64,000 nt of DNA from Saprospirales bacterium (GCA_016711605.1 JADJSS010000011.1:62001-126000), one strand, 5' to 3'; counted from the stretch's first letter, positions 19,897 to 29,648 are shown. Translations and numbers: made by a program. The notes: generated by a model from the sequence alone, not told the origin.

Positions 19897-20745
19897 ATGA
19901 AGCTCATCAATGAAAAAATACAACAGAAAAATGGCAAATTTTCTTTAATAGATATTCGTTTTGAAGACAATGGAAATACAAAACCAATTATAATCTTTTG
20001 TCACGGTTTTAAAGGTTTCAAAAATTGGGGTCACTTTGATTTAATTGCTGATGCTTTTTCCAATGCAGGTTTTGTTTTTGCAAAATTTAATTTTTCAATG
20101 AACGGAACAACCGAAGAAAACCCAATTGACTTTGCAGATTTGGATGCATTTGGAAACAATAATTTTGAAACAGAACTTGATGATTTAGAAAATGTAATTG
20201 ATTTTATGGAAATTAATTCAGAAAAATATTCAGGAAATACAACTGAAATCTATTTAATTGGTCATAGTCGTGGTGGTGGTATCGCTATTTTAAAAACTTT
20301 TGAAGATAAACGAATTAAAAAACTGTGCACTTTTGCAAGTGTAAAAGATGTAGCTGATTTTTTCATCAACCAAAATCTGGAAAAATGGGAAAGTGATGGT
20401 TTGATTTATACATTAAATGGAAGAACACAACAAAATATGCCTTTATATTATCAGATTTATGAAAATAATGTAGCTAATAAGTCGAGACTTGATATTCTGA
20501 AAGCAGCAGCAAACATTGATGTTCCATGGTTAATAACACATGGTTCAAATGACGAATCTGTACCTGTTTCTTTTGCAGAAACATTACATTCACAAAACAA
20601 GAAAAGTGAATTATTTTTGATTAAAGATGCCAATCATTCATTTGGTGGAAAGCATCCATTTACAGAAAATGAATTACCGTTGCACACAAAAATATTGGTA
20701 GACAAATGCATTGATTTTTTTAATCTTCAAAACGCAAATGCTTAA
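19897..20745 (+). CDS. Alpha/beta-hydrolase family protein
   Basis: 282 residues with the hydrolase fold. An oxyanion-type CHGFKGFKNWGHFD (35-48) precedes the nucleophile elbow GHSRGGG with Ser124. The acid is likely the Asp in THGSNDESVP and the base the His in KDANHSFGG. No signal peptide, so it is cytoplasmic; substrate unknown (dienelactone hydrolase- or acyl-hydrolase-like). Its last 26 bp overlap the convergent AMP nucleosidase gene. Confidence 0.82.
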   Translation: MKLINEKIQQKNGKFSLIDIRFEDNGNTKPIIIFCHGFKGFKNWGHFDLIADAFSNAGFVFAKFNFSMNGTTEENPIDFADLDAFGNNNFETELDDLENVIDFMEINSEKYSGNTTEIYLIGHSRGGGIAILKTFEDKRIKKLCTFASVKDVADFFINQNLEKWESDGLIYTLNGRTQQNMPLYYQIYENNVANKSRLDILKAAANIDVPWLITHGSNDESVPVSFAETLHSQNKKSELFLIKDANHSFGGKHPFTENELPLHTKILVDKCIDFFNLQNANA

Positions 20746-21496
20746 TAGTTGTGCCTCGATTCATTAATTGTTTTAATGAATCAATACCAATTTGCAAATG
20801 TTTATCTACATAATTTGTAGTAATTTTTTTATCGCTTTCTTCAGTCTTCACGCCTTCTGGAATCATTGGTTGATCTGAAACTAATAACAACGCACCTACT
20901 GGAATTTCATTTGCAAAAGCAACCGTAAATAAGGTTGCCGTTTCCATGTCAATTGCCATCGCACGAATGGTTCGTAAATATTCTTTAAACTTTTCATCGT
21001 GTTCCCAAACTCTGCGATTGGTTGTGTACACAGTTCCTGTCCAATAATCCTGATCATGTTCACGAATAGTTGTAGAAATTGCTTTCTGCAACGCAAATGA
21101 TGGTAGTGCAGGCACTTCCATTGGAAAATAATCATTAGAAGTTCCTTCGCCTCGTATAGCTGCTATTGGCAATACAAAATCGCCTAATTCATTTTTCTTT
21201 TTTAATCCACCACATTTCCCTAAAAACAAAGCAGCTTTTGGTTGGATTGCTGACAACAAATCCATCATAGTTGCTGCTAATGCACTACCCATACCAAAAT
21301 TAATAATTGTTATATTATTGGCAGTTGCACTTGGCATAGGATTTTCTAAACCATCAACATCAACATTATTCCATTCTGCAAATAAGTGTACATAACGAGA
21401 AAAATTGGTTAATAAAATATATTCACCAAAATCTTCTAATTTCTTTCCTGTGTAACGTGGTAACCAGTTTTTTACAATATCTTCTTTACTTTTCAT
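20720..21496 (-). CDS. amn: AMP nucleosidase (short form)
   Basis: Hydrolyses AMP to adenine and ribose 5-phosphate. The 258-residue protein lacks the N-terminal domain of E. coli Amn and matches the short form common in Bacteroidota. The phosphorylase-superfamily core shows GMGSALAATMMDLL, FLGKCGGL, AIDMETATLFTVAFA and SDQPMIPEGVKT. It overlaps the convergent hydrolase by 26 bp, and a TonB-C protein gene lies 17 nt upstream in the same direction. Confidence 0.92.
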   Translation of the reverse strand: MKSKEDIVKNWLPRYTGKKLEDFGEYILLTNFSRYVHLFAEWNNVDVDGLENPMPSATANNITIINFGMGSALAATMMDLLSAIQPKAALFLGKCGGLKKKNELGDFVLPIAAIRGEGTSNDYFPMEVPALPSFALQKAISTTIREHDQDYWTGTVYTTNRRVWEHDEKFKEYLRTIRAMAIDMETATLFTVAFANEIPVGALLLVSDQPMIPEGVKTEESDKKITTNYVDKHLQIGIDSLKQLMNRGTTIKHLRFED

Positions 21497-21513
21497 ACTT
21501 CTTTCTTTAATTT

Positions 21514-21918
21514 CTATTCTTTATCTACTAAACGTGTTCTATCTTTTATCAATTTTAAATTAAATAAAACTGGCAAAATCACCATTTCTTTTTTAGGTTT
21601 TCCATCAACTTGTGCTGGAATCCATTTTGGCATTAATTGTACCACACGCAACGCTTCATTATCCAAAATTTCCCAAGATGATTTTTGTATTTTAATGTTT
21701 GATAGTGTACCATCTTCATTTACGATAAAAGCAACCAAAGTTTTGCCTTCCATCCTGTTTTTATTAGCTTCTTCAGGATAGCTAATGTTTGCATCTAAGA
21801 ATGCCATCATCGCCTCTGTTCCACCTGGATAACTCGGTTTTGTAATTATTGTTTTAGCAATTAATTGACACCAACTTAGTGCTAGCAGTATAAATAAAGA
21901 TACACTCAAATTCTTCAT
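21514..21918 (-). CDS. Secreted TonB C-terminal-domain protein
   Basis: 134 residues: a signal peptide (about 1-20) and then a single TonB C-terminal fold (YPGGTEAMMAFLDANISYPEEA, GKTLVAFIVNEDGTLSNIKI, LRVVQLMPKWIPAQ split by short loops). There is no proline-rich spacer and no retained membrane anchor, so it is unlikely to be a working TonB. Such stand-alone domains are common in Bacteroidota and their role is unclear. It is probably co-transcribed with amn downstream. Confidence 0.8.
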   Translation of the reverse strand: MKNLSVSLFILLALSWCQLIAKTIITKPSYPGGTEAMMAFLDANISYPEEANKNRMEGKTLVAFIVNEDGTLSNIKIQKSSWEILDNEALRVVQLMPKWIPAQVDGKPKKEMVILPVLFNLKLIKDRTRLVDKE

Positions 21919-22017
21919 ACTTTATATTTTTTGATGAATGAAATGATTGTGTAAAGTTACGAAATACTAAGTACTAATCCTCATTAGATAAATAGCTTAT
22001 GTTGATAACTTTAAGTT

Positions 22018-22698
22018 TTAAGTTATCGTAATTTTTTTTCCTAAAAAATGTGGTTGAGTGTTGAACAAATAAACATCTAAAAATAATTTTACACGTGCTA
22101 ATTTTTCACGAAGTGAAGTATATATATTATCTCTGAAACCTACATCTTTTGCATTGTAGCCAACAGCTTTCAAACCATATTTTTGAGCTATGAATAAAGC
22201 ACGTTCGTTGTGAAATTTCTGAGAAATTATAGTCACACTTTTTTGACCAAATACTTTTTTACAACGTATAACAGAATCGTGTGTACGGAATCCAGCAAAA
22301 TCAAAAACTAAAACAGAATCTGGCACACCAAGCGCAATAAACGCATCCTGAAAATCTTGCGGTTCATTATAACCATACCAACCATTATCACCAGAAATTA
22401 AAATACGATCTATTTTTCCAGATTTCCATAAATTAAATGCTGCTTCTAATCGGTGTTGCCAAAATGGATTAATAGTTTTTTTATCTTTCATGGTTTTACA
22501 AGTACCTAGCAACAAACCAACTCTGTTAAATGGAATTTCGTTTACATTAGAATATGTTTTGCCAATGGCATTTTTTTCAACCTGATGATTGCAAAAGAAA
22601 ATAAAAATCAGCAGCAAAACAGTAGCTGGAAAATAGCATCTTATAAATAATTTCTTAGTAAAAAATGTATTGAGAAATGTTTTTAGAAAATGAATCAT
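22018..22698 (-). CDS. SanA/YdcF-type DUF218 membrane protein
   Basis: 226 residues: one N-terminal membrane helix (about 20-38) and an ElyC/SanA/YdcF domain with LLLGTCK, the HRLEAAFNLW helix, ILISGDNG, and VTIISQKFHNERALFIA. E. coli SanA affects vancomycin exclusion and envelope integrity; the biochemical activity is not established. It starts 2 nt after the upstream HELYH-protein stop, so the two form an operon. Confidence 0.87.
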   Translation of the reverse strand: MIHFLKTFLNTFFTKKLFIRCYFPATVLLLIFIFFCNHQVEKNAIGKTYSNVNEIPFNRVGLLLGTCKTMKDKKTINPFWQHRLEAAFNLWKSGKIDRILISGDNGWYGYNEPQDFQDAFIALGVPDSVLVFDFAGFRTHDSVIRCKKVFGQKSVTIISQKFHNERALFIAQKYGLKAVGYNAKDVGFRDNIYTSLREKLARVKLFLDVYLFNTQPHFLGKKITIT

Positions 22699-22700
22699 TA

Positions 22701-23789
22701 TTAAATTTTATAAAAATATTTCAACTGCAAAGCTAATGGCAACGATGCGTAGTTAAAAAAATTGTCTTTGTAATTTACGTTGTGTTTTTCGAGCAAGCGA
22801 ACCATATTATAACCAGTGGTTCCTACATATGGTTCTTTATCTTCTAATTCGGTATAATCAGCAACTGCTTGCGTTGCGCTGTATGTTGCAAATGGTGCAT
22901 CATTTTTAAACATTGCATCATTATTTTTCAGGTATTCTGGAATCGGCATTTTAGTGAAATTTTGTTTCAAAACAGATTCCATCATTAAACAAGTTCCTTC
23001 CATTTTTTCCCAAAAATCTTCTGGTGTAGTGAGATAGAATTTTTTCTTTTTAAAGTATGCTAAATTTCTCAGAGATCGAAGTTTAAGAAACTCTTTAAAT
23101 ATCTTTTTTTCTTCATCAATTGAAGTTGCATTGTATGCTTTTTTCAATAATTCATTTTCCAATTTAATAGTGTCATTTACCATTTTATTGGTTAAATAAA
23201 TACCTTGCAAACTGTCCATATCGATCATTTTTTTCTCTTGATATAAACGCAACACATAAGCTAAAATCGCTGGATTTGAATATTGATATTGATGATATAA
23301 TTCGTGCATCAACGCAACCGTCCATTCTTCTGTTGAAGTTATTTCTGTTTTTTCTTTTTTAGTTAATTCTGGCGAACTACAAAATAAAACAGGTGTATTA
23401 TAATTGATGTCCCATTTTGCTTTTTTATCATATTGAAAAGTAGTTTCCATTACAAAAAACGCAGTATCAAAAGGCAATTTAAGTTTCCAAATATTCCATT
23501 CGTAATCCTGAATTAAAACGGAATAGGTAGACACCTTTTCTTTCATGGCTTCTAATGGATTGATGAAATACGAAGCAGAATCATTAAAATAAACAATAGT
23601 TCCTTCGAAATCTTTTGCGCCAAAAGGTTTCCAATATAAATCGCTAATGTAATGTTTGATTTTTTTGATGTATTCAAATCTTTCAATAACTATTTTTTCG
23701 GTTTCATTAGGATTAATGAATTGCGCTTTAGCATCAAATGATATTATTAAACAAATTGAAAAGAGTAAGGAAGAAATTATTTTTTTCAT
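22701..23789 (-). CDS. Secreted protein with HELYH motif, possible metallopeptidase
   Basis: 362 residues with a clear signal peptide (about 1-22, ending KAQ). WTVALMHELYHQYQY places an HExxH-type zinc site at His162-Glu163-Leu-Tyr-His166, in a helix as in gluzincins. A third ligand might lie in the later segment EKMEGTCLMMESVL. I do not recognise the family. It is immediately upstream of the SanA-like gene. Peptidase activity is an inference from the motif alone. Confidence 0.6.
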   Translation of the reverse strand: MKKIISSLLFSICLIISFDAKAQFINPNETEKIVIERFEYIKKIKHYISDLYWKPFGAKDFEGTIVYFNDSASYFINPLEAMKEKVSTYSVLIQDYEWNIWKLKLPFDTAFFVMETTFQYDKKAKWDINYNTPVLFCSSPELTKKEKTEITSTEEWTVALMHELYHQYQYSNPAILAYVLRLYQEKKMIDMDSLQGIYLTNKMVNDTIKLENELLKKAYNATSIDEEKKIFKEFLKLRSLRNLAYFKKKKFYLTTPEDFWEKMEGTCLMMESVLKQNFTKMPIPEYLKNNDAMFKNDAPFATYSATQAVADYTELEDKEPYVGTTGYNMVRLLEKHNVNYKDNFFNYASLPLALQLKYFYKI

Positions 23790-23832
23790 AGAAAATGATT
23801 TGTATTAAAAATACAACAAAAAACATTCCAAC

Positions 23833-24351
23833 TTAAAATAAATAGGCACCTTCTGCATTATTATTTTCAAATTGAACTATAATATGATTGTTAAAAGTTG
23901 TGGCAATTGGAAAGCCAACAATATCAGCTTTTATTGGGAATGTTTTATGCATTCTATCAACCAGAATTGCAATTATAATTTTTTTTGGTTGAAACTTAGT
24001 AAGAGGTTGAAGTGCATAAAACAACGTTCTTCCTGTATTTCCGACATCATCAATAATTAAAATAGTTTTACCATTAAAATCGATTTCATCTTTGATGATA
24101 ACTGCTTCTTTTAATGGTTCTGGTTTATTGATATAAATTGATGAAAATTGTATTCTTTTAGTAGCATCCGTTTGTTGAATCTTTTGCATTATTGTTTTCG
24201 CCAATGCTAAACCACCACCTGGTTCAATGCCTAAAACAATTAATTCATCATCGTCAAATGTCAACTCTAATGCTTGATATGCCATTCTATCCAGCTTAAG
24301 CTCAATTTTATCTTTGTCTAATATCTTTTGTGCAGTTGACGGTATAAGCAT
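23833..24351 (-). CDS. PyrR-like phosphoribosyltransferase
   Basis: The type I PRTase PRPP-binding loop is present as ILIIDDVGNTGRT (97-109 from the chosen start), and GIEPGGGLALA resembles the PyrR N-terminal loop. At 172 residues it has PyrR length, yet the protein diverges from PyrR of Bacillus, so uracil phosphoribosyltransferase activity or regulation is uncertain. I chose the ATG at 24351 (MLIPSTAQKILDK) over 24393 because the extra 14 residues are hydrophobic and atypical. Confidence 0.82.
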   Translation of the reverse strand: MLIPSTAQKILDKDKIELKLDRMAYQALELTFDDDELIVLGIEPGGGLALAKTIMQKIQQTDATKRIQFSSIYINKPEPLKEAVIIKDEIDFNGKTILIIDDVGNTGRTLFYALQPLTKFQPKKIIIAILVDRMHKTFPIKADIVGFPIATTFNNHIIVQFENNNAEGAYLF

Positions 24352-24475
24352 AAACCAAAGATAAAATATTTTAAAACAAATCGTTAAACACAATAGAAAA
24401 ATAAAATAAATTCTCCATTTTCATTTAAAATTCAATGCAAACATTGTATTTTCGTTGCTGTTATACTTATAGCTT

Positions 24476-25807
24476 ATGAATACATTTCTTTCCATTGTGC
24501 AGATTTTAATATTTGGTGGTTTAGTTGGAACTACTTTTTACTTTGGCTTTAAAAAATTCAAAGAAATATACAGCAATATTATGCTTGGAAAACCTGAAAC
24601 AATAAATACAACTTTAGGATTTCGTTTAAAAAGCATGTTTTTAATTGCATTTGGACAAAAGAAGATGTTCAAACTTACATTTGCAGCATTATTACATTTA
24701 GTAATCTATGTTTCATTCTGTATCACACAAATTGAATTAATAGAAATATTTCTTGATGGATTTACTGCAGGTCATCGCAGAATATTCCATTTGGCAGAAG
24801 GAACTTTTTTTCAATCAATTTATGTATTTGCCATAAGTTTTATTGAATTTCTAACGCTATTAACTTTAGTTGTTACCATAATTTTTATATTAAGAAGAAC
24901 TACTTTCTTAATTAATCGTTTCAACAAACCAGAATTAAAAGGTTTTCCGGCAAAAGATGCATTAACAATTTTAACGTTCGAATTAATTCTAATCACTTGT
25001 ATCTTTTTAATGAATGGCGCTGATAGTGCCATTCGTATTAAAGAACTTGGACATGGTTATGGTTTTTTAATTGGTGATATTATAGGAAGCATGCTGGCTG
25101 GTTTATCTTTAGGTGTACTAGAAGTATTAGAAAAAATTGGCTGGTACGGACATCTTTGTATGGTACTTGGTTTCTTGTTGTATTTACCTTACTCAAAACA
25201 TTTACACGTATTACTAGCATTTCCAAATACTTTTTTTACCAGACCAGAAGCAAAAGGTGAAATACACAATATGCCAGCAATTATGCATGAAGTTAAATCG
25301 ATGATAGACCCAAGTTATACAGTTCCAGCAACTGATGGTGAAGTTCAATTCGGCGCGAAAGATGTATTTGATTTATCATGGAAAAGCTTGTTAGATGCCG
25401 ATACTTGCACCGAATGTGGAAGATGTACACAAGCGTGTCCAGCCAACATCACTGGTAAAAAATTATCGCCACGAAAAATAATGATGGATACACGCGATAG
25501 AATGGAAGATATTACCAAAGGCAAAAAAGAACACGGTCCTGATTTTATCGATAATAAAACATTATTAGGTGATTATATAACTGCTGAAGAATTGCGTGCT
25601 TGTACTACTTGTAATGCTTGCGTTGAAGAATGTCCGGTAAATATTTCACCATTAAACATCATTGTTGAATTACGCCGAAATCTAATTATGGAACAATCGG
25701 ATTCACCATCAGAATGGAATACCATTTTTGCCAACATGGAAAACAATCAGGCACCTTGGCAATTTTCACCAGAAGACAGATTAAAATGGACAGAAGAGTT
25801 GAATTAA
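24476..25807 (+). CDS. Membrane-bound (Fe-S) oxidoreductase, GlpC/HdrD-like N-terminal half
   Basis: 443 residues. Several membrane helices (about 5-25, 68-90, 115-140, 165-180, 222-240) are followed by a ferredoxin domain with two 4Fe-4S motifs: Cys311/314/317/321 (CTECGRCTQACP) and Cys376/379/382/386 (CTTCNACVEECP). The next gene supplies the CCG domains normally fused in GlpC/HdrD, so the two probably form one electron-transfer complex at the membrane. Donor and acceptor are unknown; quinone or flavoprotein coupling is likely. Confidence 0.85.
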   Translation: MNTFLSIVQILIFGGLVGTTFYFGFKKFKEIYSNIMLGKPETINTTLGFRLKSMFLIAFGQKKMFKLTFAALLHLVIYVSFCITQIELIEIFLDGFTAGHRRIFHLAEGTFFQSIYVFAISFIEFLTLLTLVVTIIFILRRTTFLINRFNKPELKGFPAKDALTILTFELILITCIFLMNGADSAIRIKELGHGYGFLIGDIIGSMLAGLSLGVLEVLEKIGWYGHLCMVLGFLLYLPYSKHLHVLLAFPNTFFTRPEAKGEIHNMPAIMHEVKSMIDPSYTVPATDGEVQFGAKDVFDLSWKSLLDADTCTECGRCTQACPANITGKKLSPRKIMMDTRDRMEDITKGKKEHGPDFIDNKTLLGDYITAEELRACTTCNACVEECPVNISPLNIIVELRRNLIMEQSDSPSEWNTIFANMENNQAPWQFSPEDRLKWTEELN

Positions 25808-25961
25808 TTTGAAATGCTTTAGCATTCATGAAGTCAAATAAAAATAAATAAATGACTTGAATAAAATGTGTTGATTTGAAAATTTGAAAATAACATCAGC
25901 ACATTTAACAAAATAAAAAAAATAACTTTCAAATTATCTCATTTTCAAATTTTCAAATTAT

Positions 25962-26747
25962 ATGACATACAAAGCACCAATAATGAGCGAATTAGTTGCT
26001 GAAGGAAAATCACCAGAAGTGGTTTTCTGGGTTGGCTGTGCAGGCAGTTTCGACCAACGTGCACAACGCGTAACGACTGCATTTACTAAAATACTCAATC
26101 AATTAAATATCAACTTTGCGGTTTTAGGAACAGAAGAAGCTTGCACCGGTGATCCGGCTCGTCGTGCAGGAAACGAATTCGTTTTTCAAATGTTGGCGCA
26201 ACAAAATGTAGCAACGCTCAATAATTATGGCGTAAAAAAAATTATTACCACTTGTCCGCATTGTTTCAATACCTTGAAAAATGAATATCCAGCACTTGGT
26301 GGAAATTATGAAGTCATACATCATTCGCAATATTTGCAAACCTTAATCAACGATGGAAAATTAAAAGTAGAAGGTGGCGCTTTTAAAGGCAAACGCATCA
26401 CTTATCATGATTCATGTTATTTAGGAAGAGCCAATGAAATATACGAAGCACCACGAGCTGTAATTGAAGCATTAGATGCTGATTTAGTAGAAATTAATAA
26501 AAGCAAAGCAAATGGTTTGTGTTGCGGCGCAGGTGGTTCTCAAATGTTTAAAGAAGACGAACCAGGCAATAAACGTATCAATACCGAACGAACTGGACAA
26601 TTAACAGAAGTATATCCAGAAGTAATTGCTGTGGCTTGTCCGTTTTGCAATACTATGATTTCTGACGGTGTAAAAGCAGAAAACCAACAAGATGATGTTA
26701 AAGTGTTGGATATTGCTGAACTTATTTCGCAGGCAAATAGTTATTAA
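25962..26747 (+). CDS. CCG-domain (heterodisulfide reductase-related) Fe-S protein
   Basis: 261 residues with two cysteine-rich CCG domains: WVGCAGSFD, TTCPHCFNTL, YHDSCYLGR, GLCCGAGG and VACPFCNTM. These bind non-cubane [4Fe-4S] clusters in HdrB/GlpC. It is encoded after the membrane Fe-S protein, with 154 bp of AT-rich spacer between, and is probably its soluble partner. Confidence 0.87.
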   Translation: MTYKAPIMSELVAEGKSPEVVFWVGCAGSFDQRAQRVTTAFTKILNQLNINFAVLGTEEACTGDPARRAGNEFVFQMLAQQNVATLNNYGVKKIITTCPHCFNTLKNEYPALGGNYEVIHHSQYLQTLINDGKLKVEGGAFKGKRITYHDSCYLGRANEIYEAPRAVIEALDADLVEINKSKANGLCCGAGGSQMFKEDEPGNKRINTERTGQLTEVYPEVIAVACPFCNTMISDGVKAENQQDDVKVLDIAELISQANSY

Positions 26748-26843
26748 TATTATGATACGAGATATGAGATGCTAGATTTGAGATATACTTAAGCTAATAT
26801 TTTATAGTCTTGTTTCTATAAATCTAAAATCTATAAATCTAAA

Positions 26844-27335
26844 ATGCTAACACCATACCACATATTACCACCAACCACCAAAGTTTGGGTTTATCAAGCT
26901 AACCGAAGTTTTACGCAAGATGAAGTTTGGGAAATTAGCGATATAATTGAAAATTTTGTAGACAGATGGCAATCGCATTCGCGCGATGTGAAAGGTTTTG
27001 GTTCATTATATTATCGACGTTTTTTAATTTTAATGGCTGATGAAGATGCTTGCGATGTTAGCGGTTGTTCGATAGATAGTTCTGTAAAATTAGTTAAAGA
27101 ATTAGAGCAAGCATACGATTTAGATTTTTTCGATAGAATGAAAGTTTGTTATAAAATCACGAATGATTTAATCGGAAGTTTTTCATTTAATAAATTAAAC
27201 GAAATGCTTGAAACTGGTAAAATTAACGACGAAACCATTGTGTTCAATAATTTAGTAACTACAAAACAAGAACTCGAAACCAATTGGGCAATTCCGTTAA
27301 AAGATTCTGCTTTTGCTAAATTTGCGCTTAAATAG
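26844..27335 (+). CDS. Conserved Bacteroidota protein of unknown function
   Basis: 163 residues beginning MLTPYHILPPTTKVWVYQANR, with a central YYRRFLILMADEDACDVSGCSIDSS region carrying conserved Asp and Cys residues. Homologues are widespread in Bacteroidota and are often labelled 'ABC transporter ATPase', but no Walker A, ABC signature or Walker B is present here, so that name has no support. It follows the CCG gene after a low-complexity spacer. Function unknown. Confidence 0.75.
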   Translation: MLTPYHILPPTTKVWVYQANRSFTQDEVWEISDIIENFVDRWQSHSRDVKGFGSLYYRRFLILMADEDACDVSGCSIDSSVKLVKELEQAYDLDFFDRMKVCYKITNDLIGSFSFNKLNEMLETGKINDETIVFNNLVTTKQELETNWAIPLKDSAFAKFALK

Positions 27336-27372
27336 TCATTAATTTTTGTAACTTTACTTCTAAAAATTCGCC

Positions 27373-28005
27373 ATGCGAAAAAAATTACACTTTTTATATA
27401 TCGTTATCATTTTAATAGCAAGTTGCGCTCGACCTTATCATCGAATGAATATGGAATTAATTCCGTTCAAAGATTATAAAGAAGATGCGAACCTAAAATA
27501 TGCTTCAAGATTAGGTGTGTTATATAATTTTAAGAATTTTTATTTCGCTAAACGTGAGCAAAGAAAAGATTATAGTTTGATGGCTTTTACCATTTATAAC
27601 AAATCTGAGAAAATAGTTTATGTAAAAGATTTACAATTTTCATGTGGCGCATCTGCACCTATTTCTTATGTTCCAATTCCAGAATTATATAACTCAATAA
27701 AACAAAAAGCTGGTTTGTATTGGTTGTATTCAGTTGGAGTTGCGGTTTATCCAAAACCAGCTCCTGGAAAAGCAGATGGTGGTTTAATCAAAAATGAAAA
27801 ACTATTTATTCCATTACCATTTGGCGTTGTATTTGGAGCAGCTAATTTTGGCATTGCTTACAGAGCAAATAAAAAAATGAAACAAGATTTTGAATTGTAT
27901 GATATTACAAACAAAGTGATACAACCTGGTGACAGTATCAAAGGTCTTTTAGCTTTTAAAAGTGCTGCTAATTGCGGCGATATTTTTATTTCTGTTAAAG
28001 AATAA
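27373..28005 (+). CDS. Putative lipoprotein of unknown function
   Basis: 210 residues with a lipoprotein signal ending LIASC (Cys18). The mature part has no recognised domain; it includes FTIYNKSEKIVYVKDLQF, which may form an Ig-like sheet, and a hydrophobic LPFGVVFGAANFGIAYR stretch that could be a membrane or buried helix. It precedes the thioesterase gene by 9 nt and may share its transcript. Confidence 0.7.
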   Translation: MRKKLHFLYIVIILIASCARPYHRMNMELIPFKDYKEDANLKYASRLGVLYNFKNFYFAKREQRKDYSLMAFTIYNKSEKIVYVKDLQFSCGASAPISYVPIPELYNSIKQKAGLYWLYSVGVAVYPKPAPGKADGGLIKNEKLFIPLPFGVVFGAANFGIAYRANKKMKQDFELYDITNKVIQPGDSIKGLLAFKSAANCGDIFISVKE

Positions 28006-28014
28006 ATCAGCAAT

Positions 28015-28419
28015 ATGACTTTTGAACAACGCGCACAATTATCAGAAACCAGAATTTTTAAAGCCGTTTTTCCAAACACAACCAACCATTACGACACACT
28101 TTTTGGTGGAACCGCTATGCAATTAATGGATGAAGTTGCATTCATTACAGCAACACGTTTCTCGCGCTTAAAAATGGTAACCGTTTCATCTGACAAAATT
28201 GATTTCAATATACCTATTCCAAGTGGCACAATTATTGAATTAGTTGGAATTGTAACAAAAATGGGAAATGCCAGTTTACATGTTCATGTTGATATTTTTA
28301 TGGAAGAAATGGATAGTGATAAAAGAGTAAAAGCAATTTCTGGTGAATTTGTTTTTGTATCTATAGATGAAAACAAAAAACCAATGCGCATTGAAATTGA
28401 AAATATTAAACAAGATTAG
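28015..28419 (+). CDS. Acyl-CoA thioesterase, hotdog fold
   Basis: 134 residues of the YciA/BFIT-type hotdog family: FPNTTNHYDTLFGGTAMQLMDEVAF holds the conserved region (Asn-His-x-Asp-Thr-Leu-Phe-Gly-Gly) and the catalytic Asp/Glu helix. The strand SSDKIDFNIPI and HVHVDIFME complete the fold. It hydrolyses acyl-CoA to free acid and CoA; chain length cannot be told. Confidence 0.9.
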   Translation: MTFEQRAQLSETRIFKAVFPNTTNHYDTLFGGTAMQLMDEVAFITATRFSRLKMVTVSSDKIDFNIPIPSGTIIELVGIVTKMGNASLHVHVDIFMEEMDSDKRVKAISGEFVFVSIDENKKPMRIEIENIKQD

Positions 28420-28490
28420 AATAAAATGAAAGTGATGGTGAAAGTGAAAGTGTAGCGAAGTATTGTATACATCTTAAAAATTTAAAAAAA

Positions 28491-29648
28491 ATGAAAAATA
28501 TACTATCCATTTTATTGATACTTTTTTGCACAATGATTTTTGCAGAAGATGGAATTCGATTTGAAGAAAAAGCAACCTGGCAGCAAGTATTAGACAAAGC
28601 AAAGAAAGAAAATAAATTTATTTTAGTTGATTGTTATACTACTTGGTGCGGACCTTGCAAATGGATGACAAAAGAAGTATTTCCGAAAGCAGCAGTTGGC
28701 GAAGCTATCAATCCAAATTATATAAGCAGTGCTTTTGATATGGAAAAAGGTGAAGGTTTAGAATTGGCTAAAAAATTCAATATTAAAAATTATCCAACGT
28801 ATGTTTTTTTAAACTCGAATGGCGAAATCGTGCATCGTGGTTTAGGTTCGATGCCTGCTGAAGATTTTATCAAATTATGTACTGACGCATTAAATCCTGA
28901 CAAACAATATATAACCTTACGAAACAAATACATCAGTGGAAATCGCGATATTGATTTCTTAAAAAACTTTTCTTACGTTGCTGCTGATGCGCAAGATTCT
29001 ATGGCTAATGAGGTTTTTGCAAGTTATTTAAACGAACAAAAAGATTTGCTTTCTAAAGATAATATTGACATGATTGTTGCTTTAACCAGAACTGTACATG
29101 ATGCAGGCTTTCCAATTCTACAAAAAAATAAAGATAAATTCATTGCTTCGATTGGTGAAAAAGCATACAATACTAGCATTGAAGAATTAGTTTGGATTGA
29201 AGCAAAAAAAGCTGGCAAAAAAGGTACGGATCCAGCTGGATTTAAAAAAGTGATTCAACAGTACTTACCAGAAAAAACAGAGTTATTAAGCGCTGAATAC
29301 GAATTGAGTGTTTTAAAAAGAAATGGAAAATGGAAAGAATATGTATCGAAAGCTGAAAAATTTGCATTACAATTTTGCCAAAATGACCCAGAAAGATTGA
29401 ATGATATTGCTAATAATTTATTAGAGAATTTTAAAGACAAAACTACTTTACAAAAAGCATTAAAGATTTCGTTACAAGCTGTAAAAATAGAAAGCAACTT
29501 CATCAACAATGCAACAACTGCTGAAATCTACACCAAATTAGGCAATAAAAAAACAGCAAAACCATACGCAGAAAAAGCAGTTGAACAAGCAAAAATTGCT
29601 GGCGAAGATGTTACAGATTACGAGAAAATATTGAAAGCAACCAATTAA
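28491..29648 (+). CDS. Secreted thioredoxin-family protein with helical C-terminal region
   Basis: 385 residues. A signal peptide (1-18, ending FAED) precedes a thioredoxin domain (about 20-130) with the active site WCGPCK (Cys53, Cys56) and the cis-Pro loop NYPTYVF. Residues about 140-385 are helical and probably TPR-like. It likely reduces or isomerises disulfides in the periplasm. It ends one base before the stop of a convergent gene. Confidence 0.85.
   Translation: MKNILSILLILFCTMIFAEDGIRFEEKATWQQVLDKAKKENKFILVDCYTTWCGPCKWMTKEVFPKAAVGEAINPNYISSAFDMEKGEGLELAKKFNIKNYPTYVFLNSNGEIVHRGLGSMPAEDFIKLCTDALNPDKQYITLRNKYISGNRDIDFLKNFSYVAADAQDSMANEVFASYLNEQKDLLSKDNIDMIVALTRTVHDAGFPILQKNKDKFIASIGEKAYNTSIEELVWIEAKKAGKKGTDPAGFKKVIQQYLPEKTELLSAEYELSVLKRNGKWKEYVSKAEKFALQFCQNDPERLNDIANNLLENFKDKTTLQKALKISLQAVKIESNFINNATTAEIYTKLGNKKTAKPYAEKAVEQAKIAGEDVTDYEKILKATN

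Noticed and set aside
21514..21918. Functional TonB energy transducer
   Set aside because: It lacks a retained membrane anchor and Pro-rich spacer and has a cleavable signal peptide.
26844..27335. ABC transporter ATPase name for the 163-residue protein
   Set aside because: No Walker A, signature or Walker B motif is visible.
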